A DNA stretch of 15,036 nucleotides from Anaerolineaceae bacterium UBA1415 (lineage in GTDB: Bacteria > Chloroflexota > Anaerolineae > Anaerolineales > Anaerolineaceae). The translations under genes and the position numbers were made by a program. The notes under the pieces were generated by a model. The model saw only the letters and a program-made list of their open reading frames with translations. It did no database searches and had not been told where the DNA came from. This document shows, piece after piece, positions 1 to 6,689 of the stretch. Position 1 is the stretch's first letter. Each line of letters opens with the position of its first letter. The stretch covers positions 1-15,036 of the forward strand of contig DBPR01000019.1 of assembly GCA_002305635.1 (NCBI GenBank). The letters are read 5' to 3'.

Positions 1-24
1 TAGGGAAATGTGAAACAGTAACCT

Positions 25-618
25 ATGAGCACAAGAATTTATCACGGAAACCTTGACCCTCGCCTGATCGCCGATCGCCTGATCGCAAGTTTTAGCCGCG
101 GCAATTATATGGTACAACAGATCGGAGGGCCCGAAAACCTGGCAGTCCAGATCTCTACTCGTCCAAACCGACGTTCGGGCGGACGCACCGCCATGACCGC
201 CAATATCTCAAAAGTTACCGATGGCATCAGCATCACGCTCGGCAAACAAGACTGGTTCGGATTGGCCGCCAGCCTTGGCAAAACCGCGCTCAGCGCTCTA
301 AGAAACCCAATCACACTAATCAACCGTTTGGATGACCTTGCCCAGGATGTGGAATCGATCACGCTGGAAGAACAGATCTGGGAAGTGATCGACCAAACCG
401 CCCGCCAACACGGCACCGGCCAAGCCCTTTCAGCACGTTTAGCGCGCATGGTCTGCCCTTACTGCCAGACCGCCAACCAAACCGGCGCCAGCCGCTGCCT
501 TGCCTGCGGCGCCCCACTGGGCGAGGTGCAGCCGACCACCTGTCCCAACTGCGGCTTTGTTGTCAGCCAAAAAGAAAGCATGTGCCCGAACTGCAAGGTC
601 AGTTTGCAAATCAAATAA
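25..618 (+). CDS. Double zinc-ribbon protein of unknown function
   Basis: This is a 197-residue protein with no recognised enzymatic domain. Its C-terminal third carries two consecutive four-cysteine knuckles: C144-x2-C147 with C158-x2-C161, and C173-x2-C176 with C187-x2-C190. This matches the double zinc ribbon (DZR) pattern and should bind two zinc ions. Residues 1-140 are mixed alpha/beta with no signal peptide; residues 75-100 are mildly hydrophobic but not a convincing membrane segment. In-frame stops at 1-3 and 19-21 lie just upstream, so the ATG at 25 is the first possible ATG start; no clear Shine-Dalgarno is visible, so translation may be coupled to a gene upstream of the window. It converges on radC with an 18-base gap. 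Zinc ribbons of this type mediate protein or nucleic-acid contacts, so a regulatory or scaffold role is possible, but the function is unknown. Confidence 0.85.
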   Translation: MSTRIYHGNLDPRLIADRLIASFSRGNYMVQQIGGPENLAVQISTRPNRRSGGRTAMTANISKVTDGISITLGKQDWFGLAASLGKTALSALRNPITLINRLDDLAQDVESITLEEQIWEVIDQTARQHGTGQALSARLARMVCPYCQTANQTGASRCLACGAPLGEVQPTTCPNCGFVVSQKESMCPNCKVSLQIK

Positions 619-636
619 ACTTTTAAACAAATTTGT

Positions 637-1341
637 CTATGCCCAAAGCTCGGGGTGATTCCGACGGATGGAGTTGTGCGCAGTGCCAGCGATGATGACA
701 TGATCCAGCAACCGGATATCCAGAACAGTACCCGCCTCGATCACAGCCCTGGTCAAATTAACGTCCTCCGGGCTTTCGCCGGGATTGCCGGAAGGATGAT
801 TATGCACCAAAACGATCCCATAGACATTGCGGCGCACCGCTTCCTTGAAGATTTCACCTACGCGCACCGTTGTGGCGTCCTGTGAGCCCTTATAAAGCTC
901 ATGCCGCCCCAGGTACTTATTGCGCGAATTTACCATCAAAACCCACAATTCCTCTTGCTGCAGACCGCGCATCTCGTGCCCCACCAGTTCGGCAATATCT
1001 TCAGGTGTCTTCAATTGGACTCCCATCTCCAGCCGCTCATTGGCCAGGCGCCTGCCCACTTCCACGGCCGCTTTGATCCTGGCAGCTTTCGCGAGTCCTA
1101 CCCCTTTGATCTCCAGCAGGCGCGAAAGATCTTCTCGGTGAATGCCCGAAAAACCGCCCAACTCATTCAAAATATGGTTGCCAAGATCGATCGCGCTCAT
1201 TTCGGTCGTTCCGGAGTTCAAAAGGATCGCCAGCAACTCGCCGTTGGTCAACGCCTGAACGCCTTCGGTCGCCATGCGTTCACGCGGACGGTCGCTGCTT
1301 GGCAGGTCATCTATTCGCAGGGTATGACGGGGTTTTGGCAT
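637..1341 (-). CDS. radC: RadC family JAB/MPN+ domain protein
   Basis: The product is 234 residues, the usual RadC length. The N-terminal part has the family opening (P-x-DRPRER at 15-22, ALTNGELLAILLNSGT at 30-45) and a helix-hairpin-helix around LLEIKGVGLAKAARIKAA at 75-92. The C-terminal half is a JAB1/MPN metalloprotease-like domain with E163, the H180-N-H182-P-S-G box and D193 as putative zinc ligands. The family was named for a supposed radiation repair role that was later withdrawn; the real substrate is unknown. The ending HNSIRRNHPELWA is slightly different from common RadC tails. The ATG at 1341 has an AGG close upstream and a GGAG further away. It is divergent from the HATPase/PP2C gene and convergent with the zinc-ribbon gene. 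Identification is sure; function is not. Confidence 0.95.
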   Translation of the reverse strand: MPKPRHTLRIDDLPSSDRPRERMATEGVQALTNGELLAILLNSGTTEMSAIDLGNHILNELGGFSGIHREDLSRLLEIKGVGLAKAARIKAAVEVGRRLANERLEMGVQLKTPEDIAELVGHEMRGLQQEELWVLMVNSRNKYLGRHELYKGSQDATTVRVGEIFKEAVRRNVYGIVLVHNHPSGNPGESPEDVNLTRAVIEAGTVLDIRLLDHVIIAGTAHNSIRRNHPELWA

Positions 1342-1364
1342 GACCTAATTCTACTCCATCGCCA

Positions 1365-1373
1365 TGATATAAT
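1365..1373 (+). promoter_or_regulatory. Extended -10 promoter for the HATPase/PP2C gene
   Basis: TGA followed by TATAAT (1368-1373) makes a TGn-TATAAT extended -10 element. No good TTGACA box lies 16-18 bases upstream, which is typical of extended -10 promoters. It sits between the divergent radC start and the downstream gene, giving a leader of roughly 85 bases before the ATG at 1465. Confidence 0.5.
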
Positions 1374-1451
1374 TTGCCTGCAAATTTAGCGATTCTCATG
1401 AAAATCAATCCCTGCGAATATGTTCAGGAAAGAGAGAATTGCTTCTTATTT

Positions 1452-1457
1452 GGAGGA
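1452..1457 (+). promoter_or_regulatory. Shine-Dalgarno that fixes the start at 1465
   Basis: GGAGGA lies 7 bases before the ATG at 1465. The in-frame ATG at 1420 has no Shine-Dalgarno and would add 15 residues ahead of the RsbW-type domain. The downstream start is therefore preferred. Confidence 0.75.
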
Positions 1458-1464
1458 ATTGCCC

Positions 1465-3684
1465 ATGTTTTCAGCCGTTTTTCCCGCCCAATATACCAGT
1501 CTTGGCCCCATTTCCGTTCTGGTGCGCGACTACGCCCAGCGAGCTGGCTTTGACAATAAGCAGCTTTATGATATCGAACTGGCTGTTGATGAGGCCTGTT
1601 CAAACATCATCGACCATGCCTATCCAACGGAGCAAAAGGGTGAAATGCTGCTGGAAATGGAGCTTGATGACAAGGGCATCACCATCATGCTGCAGGATCA
1701 GGGTCAGTCATTCAACCCTCAGGACGTGCCCAGTCCGGACCTGGTCAGCGATGTGGTCGATCGCCGTGAGCGTGGGCTGGGCGTCTTCCTGATCCATCAA
1801 TTGATGGATTTTGTGCATTACGAAGCGCTGGATGAAACAACGAACCAGCTGACAATGCGAAAACTCCTTGTCGGTTTCTCTGATACGGTACAGATTGAGG
1901 GCATCAGATGTCGGGACAGCGTCCTGACCCTTGAGGCGCTTCAGCTGGTCTCTGAGATCAACCGCTCGATCAGCAGCATTGTCGATCTGAATGAATTGCT
2001 TGCCAAGGTCAGCCAGCTGATCCACCAACGGCTGGATTACCCCTATGTCCACCTCTTCCTTTTCGATTATGTTCCTCAAAAGCTCGTTTTCGTATCTGGC
2101 AGCGGCAGCCGCGCCGCTTATTATGCTGAGAAGAAAGTCACTTATGATCTCAACGCCCATCGCGGTCTGATCCCATTGGCTGCCAAATCAGGACGGCTCC
2201 AACTCGCCAACGACGTTGGCAACACCGCCTGGCACCAGCCCGAAGCGCAATCCGGCACGTCGATCGGCTCCGAGCTTAGTCTGCCGCTGCAGTTTCGCGG
2301 TGAAACGCTTGGGGTTCTCGATGTTCAAAGCGATCAGCTGAACGCCTTCCAGGAAAACGACGTGAACCTGCTCGAATCGCTTTCGATCACAATTTCGGTT
2401 GCCATCCGCAATGCCCAGCTTTTCAAAGCTCAGGAATGGCGCCGTGAAGTTTCTGAAAGTTACCGCGAGACGGCCGATCTGCTCACCCGCGACTTAAAGC
2501 TGGAAGAATTACTGACCGCCATGCTGAAGAAGATACCTCAGCTTTTGCCGGTCGATTTTTGCGCTCTCTGCTTGATCGACCCGGAAAGCCAGGATTTAAT
2601 TCTTGAAGCGCAATTCCTGGCCAACGATTCCCAGGATTCTGATTTTCCTGGTACGCCAAAAGTTTTGGCCAAAGAAAACTGGTTTCACCATGCCAACCTC
2701 GATCTCGAAAGCATCCTCAAGCCCGCACAGCCAGCTCTTGACCAAATCGCGGCGGCACTGGGCATGGATGAGCCCTATTCCGCCATCGCCGCGCCCATCG
2801 TCAGTGAGGGCAAAAAATATGGCGTCCTGACCATTCACACCGATTCCCAGGGTCGTTACGGCACCGATTCTCTCAAGATCTGCTCGACCTATGCCGACTA
2901 TTTCGCTTACGCGATCGACAAGGAACGTTTACGGCAGATCGAAGAGCTGCGTCGGCAAACCGAGCAGGAGCTCAACCTGGCCAGGCGCATTCAGCAGACT
3001 TTCCTGCCAGAGACACTGCCGCAGATCCCCGGTTACGATCTGGCGGTGGAATGGAAAACTGCCCGTCAGGTGGGCGGTGATTTCTATGACGTGATCCAGC
3101 TTGACGAGCAGCGCTATGGCTTGCTCATCGCGGATGTTTCCGATAAAGGGCTGCCGGCTTCGCTCTATATGACCGTCGCCCGCACGCTTTTGCGTGCTGT
3201 CGCGCGAGATTTCACCTCCCCCGCGGAGACACTGACACGGGTCAATCAATTATTACAACTCGACTCAAGCCAATCTTTTTTTGTGACCCTTTTCTATATG
3301 ATACTCGACGTGAAAACGGGCCAGTTGCTTTATAGCATTGCCGGGCACACCCCACCCATCTATCTGCAACCGCAGCAAAACCAGGCCCACAGCCTCGGAC
3401 GCGGCGGCATCGCGCTTGGGATCATGGATCCGATCCAACTTAAGGATGATACGCTTCAGATCGATAAAGGGGAGGCCTTCTTCCTCTATACAGATGGAGT
3501 CAGCGAAACCAGAAACAGTCAAAATGAGGAATATGGCACGAAGCGTTTGGAAGATCTATTAAGAGACGCGAATCAAAAATCAGCCCGGTCTTTGATAGAA
3601 CTCGTTATGAAGGATCTGGAGGAATACAGCGGATTTTCCTCCCTCGAGGATGACTGCACCATGCTCGTGCTCAAACGGAAATAA
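1465..3684 (+). CDS. RsbW-type HATPase - GAF - GAF - SpoIIE/PP2C phosphatase fusion
   Basis: This 739-residue cytoplasmic signalling protein joins four domains. Residues 1-135 are an RsbW/SpoIIAB-type anti-sigma kinase domain: N box ELAVDEACSNIIDHAY at 38-53, DQG at 78-80, and ERGLG at 102-106. Residues ~155-320 and ~335-485 are GAF-like sensor domains. Residues ~485-512 form a coiled-coil linker. Residues ~520-738 are a SpoIIE-type PP2C Ser/Thr phosphatase with metal-binding GGDFYD (D539, D542), IADVSDKG (D557), AGHTPP, LYTDG (D677) and DDCTM (D729, D730). Such phosphatases dephosphorylate STAS anti-anti-sigma factors, whereas RsbW-type kinases phosphorylate them, so one chain may hold opposing activities. 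No STAS or sigma gene lies in the window. A longer form starting at 1420 is possible but lacks a Shine-Dalgarno. The GAF ligands are unknown. Confidence 0.92.
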   Translation: MFSAVFPAQYTSLGPISVLVRDYAQRAGFDNKQLYDIELAVDEACSNIIDHAYPTEQKGEMLLEMELDDKGITIMLQDQGQSFNPQDVPSPDLVSDVVDRRERGLGVFLIHQLMDFVHYEALDETTNQLTMRKLLVGFSDTVQIEGIRCRDSVLTLEALQLVSEINRSISSIVDLNELLAKVSQLIHQRLDYPYVHLFLFDYVPQKLVFVSGSGSRAAYYAEKKVTYDLNAHRGLIPLAAKSGRLQLANDVGNTAWHQPEAQSGTSIGSELSLPLQFRGETLGVLDVQSDQLNAFQENDVNLLESLSITISVAIRNAQLFKAQEWRREVSESYRETADLLTRDLKLEELLTAMLKKIPQLLPVDFCALCLIDPESQDLILEAQFLANDSQDSDFPGTPKVLAKENWFHHANLDLESILKPAQPALDQIAAALGMDEPYSAIAAPIVSEGKKYGVLTIHTDSQGRYGTDSLKICSTYADYFAYAIDKERLRQIEELRRQTEQELNLARRIQQTFLPETLPQIPGYDLAVEWKTARQVGGDFYDVIQLDEQRYGLLIADVSDKGLPASLYMTVARTLLRAVARDFTSPAETLTRVNQLLQLDSSQSFFVTLFYMILDVKTGQLLYSIAGHTPPIYLQPQQNQAHSLGRGGIALGIMDPIQLKDDTLQIDKGEAFFLYTDGVSETRNSQNEEYGTKRLEDLLRDANQKSARSLIELVMKDLEEYSGFSSLEDDCTMLVLKRK

Positions 3685-3707
3685 TTACCAGTTGTTCTTA
3701 TTCCACA

Positions 3708-3857
3708 CAGGAATTCTCAGTTTGGAAAAATCAAGCCCATGGTATAGTCCCATCAATGTAAAAAATGCCCAGACAATGAGTTATTCCATAAAGCATGATA
3801 TTTAGGGTTTATTTTTATTATTCAGAGATTCGTGCGCCAATTGTATGGGCGGACTGC
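3708..3857. repeat. Dispersed intergenic repeat, copy 1
   Basis: About 150 bases align end to end with 14886-15036 in the same orientation, with about 22 substitutions and one single-base indel by hand alignment (roughly 85% identity). Shared blocks include AATTCTCAGT, GGTATAGTCCC, TTATTCCATAAAGCA, TTATTATTCAGAG and GGGCGGACTGC. The copy starts 24 bases after the stop of the PP2C gene. The right part runs into the GGGCGGAC palindrome, so the true unit probably continues past 3857; the second copy cannot show this because the window ends. Confidence 0.85.
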
Positions 3858-3886
3858 CACCTGTGCCCGTCAGGGTATGTCCGCCC
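3847..3886. repeat. GGGCGGAC/GTCCGCCC inverted repeat at the repeat's right part
   Basis: GGGCGGAC (3847-3854) and GTCCGCCC (3879-3886) are perfect 8-bp arms around a 24-base loop. Inside the loop CCTG (3860-3863) can pair with CAGG (3871-3874), stacking a second stem. The copy at the window end has GGGGCGGACTGC at the matching place. The structure could form in RNA or as a cruciform. Confidence 0.7.
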
Positions 3887-3986
3887 GTTGGTTTGGAAGA
3901 TTAAACGTAGAATTCCTTGATTATCTGGAATCATCATTCTGGCATTCCTCGATATTCCAATTGTTTTTATCCATTCCAGATGGCTT

Positions 3987-4014
3987 ATGGTCTCCCGACC
4001 ATGAGGCATTTTTT
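3987..4014 (+). terminator. Possible terminator after the HATPase/PP2C gene
   Basis: ATGGTC (3987-3992) and GACCAT (3997-4002) form a perfect 6-bp stem with a TCCC loop, followed after GAGGCA by six T (4009-4014). The gap between stem and T run is longer than in a classical intrinsic terminator, and the hairpin is about 300 bases after the stop codon, so the call is tentative. Confidence 0.35.
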
Positions 4015-4040
4015 ATTCTGTATTGAGACTCGCTGAATAA

Positions 4041-5708
4041 TTAGCGAAAAACCATCACCGGGACATCAACTGTTTCCAACACCCGATCGACGTTGGAAGC
4101 AAGAAGCCTACCCAACAAGCCGCGGCTTTCATAGCCGCCCATCATGACCGTGCTGATCTGATGTTCTTCGATCAGCGTCGGGAGTTGTTCAGCTATTTCT
4201 TGCTCGTCAAGCTCGATCAACCTCGCTTCTACCTGAACAGAGATTAAATATTCCTGAGCGAAGGCCAGGCTATCCTGATTCGCGGGGTCGGTTTTGTGGA
4301 TATTGACCAGCACGAGAGGACAACCGTACCTTGCAGCATAATAAGCCGCGACAAAAAAGGCCTCACGGCTGCGTTCCCGTTCATCGTAGATCAGCAAAAT
4401 ATTGCTTACCGCCAACGGCTCTTCTTTCACGAATAAAACAGGTCGGCGGCTGCTTTGCAAAATGCCAATGATCCCGGAGGAAATTCGATCAAAGATCGAT
4501 TCCCCGGGAGGAAAACGCAGCTTCAAAACCAACAGATCGCTTAAAAGACTGAACTCTCGCAATTTTCTTCCCGGCTCACCCTCAACCGAAATAAACTTGC
4601 CTCGCATCTCTTTTTCCCGAAGAAATTCGTAGAACCTTGCTTCCAACGCGTTTAACGCTTCTTTAGCGACATGATGTTCCGGCTTCACATAAATGCCAAG
4701 AATGTTCCCTTCACGATTGCGATTTACCAATGCAGCCTGCGTCAAAGCGATCTGTTCTTCATCCTGCTCACTGATGGCGACCAAAACATCCCGGAACAAG
4801 AACTCATCTCCAACCTGGATATCAGACGAAACAGGGATATTTCTGGTTTGTTTCCCTTCCTGATCAGCGAGGTAGTCGACAACCTTTTCAGTCCGTAGTG
4901 CTGTACCAAGCCATTCCTGCAGGTGATGCTGTTTATCCAATACCAGCAGGTACAGATCGGTCAGGCTTAGGTGCGCAAATTCATCATGAAGGCCGGAGCT
5001 TTCAATCACCCTGACAACCGGCAGATAGACCCTCTCGTACCAATCCCTGGCAGCCGTCTCATGATCGACCTCCCGTGCTTGCTCAATTCCCATGTAATAG
5101 CGGTGAACATTGATATGCTCTTCCAGCAGTGGATAATTATCGATTTGCTTCAGACTTAGATCAACGCCAGGCAGGATGCGATCCAAATGCGTATTTTCCA
5201 AAAAATCAGCCTGGGCGGCTTTTTCAACCAACTCTTCCAAAGTAAAACTGCTCGATAAAGGCACTTTGGTTTTCACTTCAGTAACATAGGCTTCGATGGT
5301 ATCCAGTCCCATTTCTTTGGCGATCGAGACACGATGATTCCCGTCCAGTACAAAATATGCTTCTCCAATTTTGTACAGTGAAACCGGCGGAACGCCATGC
5401 GTGAAAGGGCTGGTCATGGCTGCCTTGACATTAGCCCAGCGTGAACCGTCATCTACGCTCAAAGGAGCAAAATTGCGGTCAAAGTCCCCGGTTCGGTTCA
5501 CACTACCGATGATCGCATCAAGCGGAACCTCCTGTAAACCAAGCTCGGTTTGGTTAACAGCGCGAAGTTTCGCGGAAACTTTATCAAATGGCAGCAAATC
5601 CAGGGATTCTCCCCGGATGCCAGCCCAAAAGCGTTCCATGGCTGCTTTGGAGCGAAAGCGATGAAAATCATCCAAAGCCTTGCGGTAAGTAAATCTATCT
5701 TCGTGCAT
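4041..5708 (-). CDS. ParB-like fold protein fused to two universal stress protein domains
   Basis: This is a 555-residue soluble protein. Residues ~58-145 resemble the ParB/sulfiredoxin-like nucleotide-binding fold: a VPLDAIIGSVNRTGDFDR strand region, then PPVSLYKIGEAYFVLDGNHR with the DGNHR box at 122-126 and an IAKEMG helix. Residues ~195-270 are helical with WYERVYLPVVRVI and DLYLLVLDKQHHL; I recall similar segments in ParB-linked DUF4032-type proteins, but this is not verified. Residues ~303-428 look like a degenerate USP domain and ~433-555 a better one, ending GGYESRGLLGRLLASNVDRVL, which resembles the USP ATP-binding G-x2-G-x9-G/S signature, then VPVMVF. The ATG at 5708 has GAAGG 7 bases upstream. 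It is divergent from the pfkB-parAB operon. Substrate and role are unknown; it may sense or use nucleotides. Confidence 0.85.
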   Translation of the reverse strand: MHEDRFTYRKALDDFHRFRSKAAMERFWAGIRGESLDLLPFDKVSAKLRAVNQTELGLQEVPLDAIIGSVNRTGDFDRNFAPLSVDDGSRWANVKAAMTSPFTHGVPPVSLYKIGEAYFVLDGNHRVSIAKEMGLDTIEAYVTEVKTKVPLSSSFTLEELVEKAAQADFLENTHLDRILPGVDLSLKQIDNYPLLEEHINVHRYYMGIEQAREVDHETAARDWYERVYLPVVRVIESSGLHDEFAHLSLTDLYLLVLDKQHHLQEWLGTALRTEKVVDYLADQEGKQTRNIPVSSDIQVGDEFLFRDVLVAISEQDEEQIALTQAALVNRNREGNILGIYVKPEHHVAKEALNALEARFYEFLREKEMRGKFISVEGEPGRKLREFSLLSDLLVLKLRFPPGESIFDRISSGIIGILQSSRRPVLFVKEEPLAVSNILLIYDERERSREAFFVAAYYAARYGCPLVLVNIHKTDPANQDSLAFAQEYLISVQVEARLIELDEQEIAEQLPTLIEEHQISTVMMGGYESRGLLGRLLASNVDRVLETVDVPVMVFR

Positions 5709-5797
5709 CTCAAACCTTCAATACTTAATCCTAATCGATTTTTGATTCTCGACATTACTGACCTTCACAAGGCAACCACCGTTTCGTTCAGGTTCCA

Positions 5798-5806
5798 TGC
5801 TATAAT
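5798..5806 (+). promoter_or_regulatory. Extended -10 promoter of the pfkB-parA-parB operon
   Basis: TGC followed by TATAAT (5801-5806) is an extended -10 element 31 bases before the ATG at 5838. No good -35 box is seen at normal spacing. It lies in the 129-base divergent gap shared with the ParB-like/USP gene and is the only convincing promoter ahead of the five-gene operon. Confidence 0.55.
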
Positions 5807-5837
5807 TTTCCCTCTGGAAAGGCGGTAAAACACCCAA

Positions 5838-6686
5838 ATGTTCGGGAAAAGCAGCTTGAAACCAATCGATACCCTGATCATCGGCCATGTCACCAACGAT
5901 CTTCAACCGGACGGCTCCAGCAAACTGGGCGGCACGGTCAGTTTTTCGGGTTTAAGCTCCCATATGCTCGGCCAAAAGACCGCGGTCCTCACCAGCCACG
6001 CGCCTGACCTTGACCTTTCTGCCCTCAAATCGCTGGAACTGGTCAGCCTGCCCTCCAATCGAACAACTACTTTCAAAAATATTCCCACCGAGGCAGGTCG
6101 CCTACAATTCTGCTACGCGCAAGCCAGCCTCCTGACCCCAGAAGGGCTTCCAGACGCCTGGTGCAGGCCTAACATCGTCCATTTTGGTCCGGTCGCCAAC
6201 GAAATTGATCCCAAATTTTTCTCTGTTTTTCCTGACAGTTTGCTTTGTCTGACCCCTCAGGGTTTTCTTCGCCAATTCGCCGAGGACGGACAGGTCAGGT
6301 TTAGAGATTGGCCTGAAAAAGAAAGCTGTCTGCCAAAAACCGACGCCGTTGTGCTATCACTCGAAGATCTGGCAGGCGATGAAGCCCTCATCAGGGACTA
6401 CGTCCGTCTTTGTGAATTATTGGTGGTCACTGAAAATAAGAATGGAGCTCGGGTATACTGGAAGCAGGAGATGCGCCGCTTTCCCGCTCCAACGCGGAAG
6501 TTGGTCGAAGATACCGGTGCCGGTGATATTTTCGCTGCATGTTTTTTCCAGCGCTATTCTGTCACCAGAAATGCCTGGCAGGCAGCTCAATTTGCTGTTG
6601 AACTGGCAGCCAATTCAGTCACGCGCCATTATCTTGATAGCATTCCAACAAAAGAGGAAATCGAAAACGCCAGGAAGGCTTTTTAA
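5838..6686 (+). CDS. PfkB-family (ribokinase-like) sugar or nucleoside kinase
   Basis: This 282-residue protein transfers phosphate from ATP to a small hydroxyl substrate that cannot be named from sequence alone. The PfkB signature near the C-terminus is clear: EDTGAGDIFAACFF with DTGAGD at 225-230, giving the anion hole and catalytic D230. The N-terminal half has the GG pair at 31-32 in KLGGTVSFSG, where this family contacts substrate. It is somewhat shorter than typical PfkB kinases (about 300-330) and lacks an obvious lid insertion. The start follows an AAAGGCGG stretch at rather long spacing. It is the first gene of the operon, three bases ahead of parA. The neighbourhood does not point to a sugar pathway. 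Confidence 0.88.
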   Translation: MFGKSSLKPIDTLIIGHVTNDLQPDGSSKLGGTVSFSGLSSHMLGQKTAVLTSHAPDLDLSALKSLELVSLPSNRTTTFKNIPTEAGRLQFCYAQASLLTPEGLPDAWCRPNIVHFGPVANEIDPKFFSVFPDSLLCLTPQGFLRQFAEDGQVRFRDWPEKESCLPKTDAVVLSLEDLAGDEALIRDYVRLCELLVVTENKNGARVYWKQEMRRFPAPTRKLVEDTGAGDIFAACFFQRYSVTRNAWQAAQFAVELAANSVTRHYLDSIPTKEEIENARKAF

Positions 6687-6689
6687 CGT

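Larger units (their letters stand above)
3685..4040. other. Gene-free 356-base intergenic region with repeat and hairpins
   Basis: No convincing gene lies here; the short frames on both strands cross the repeat and have no family signature. The region holds the first dispersed repeat copy (3708-3857), a GGGCGGAC/GTCCGCCC inverted repeat (3847-3886), an ATCTGGAAT/ATTCCAGAT inverted repeat (3923-3931 with 3973-3981), a compact hairpin (3987-4002), and an imperfect inverted copy of part of the repeat (3985-4030). It separates the tail-to-tail PP2C and USP genes. Confidence 0.7.

Noticed and set aside
10..17. GTGAAACA, half of the parS consensus
   Set aside because: The mirror half TGTTTCAC is absent beside it (the preceding bases are AGGGAAAT). 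A single 8-base half-site is expected by chance, and no full parS was seen elsewhere in the window.
61..90. Cluster of GATCGC/CGATCG motifs resembling HIP1-like octamers
   Set aside because: GATC-containing words are frequent through many genes here and fit codon use (GAT, ATC, CGC); no regular spacing was seen.
627..636. ACAAATTTGT palindrome between the zinc-ribbon gene and radC
   Set aside because: A 10-base A+T-rich palindrome is common by chance, and the stem is too weak for a terminator.
901..1389. 162-residue + strand open frame
   Set aside because: It lies antisense to radC, whose motifs are intact, and its translation shows no family pattern.
1708..2160. 150-residue minus strand frame inside the HATPase/PP2C gene
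   Set aside because: It is antisense to the G box and GAF region of a clearly coding gene and shows no independent domain.
3832..4026. 64-residue + strand frame and a 63-residue minus frame in the intergenic region
   Set aside because: Both cross the repeat and hairpins, have no Shine-Dalgarno or family motif, and their composition looks non-coding.
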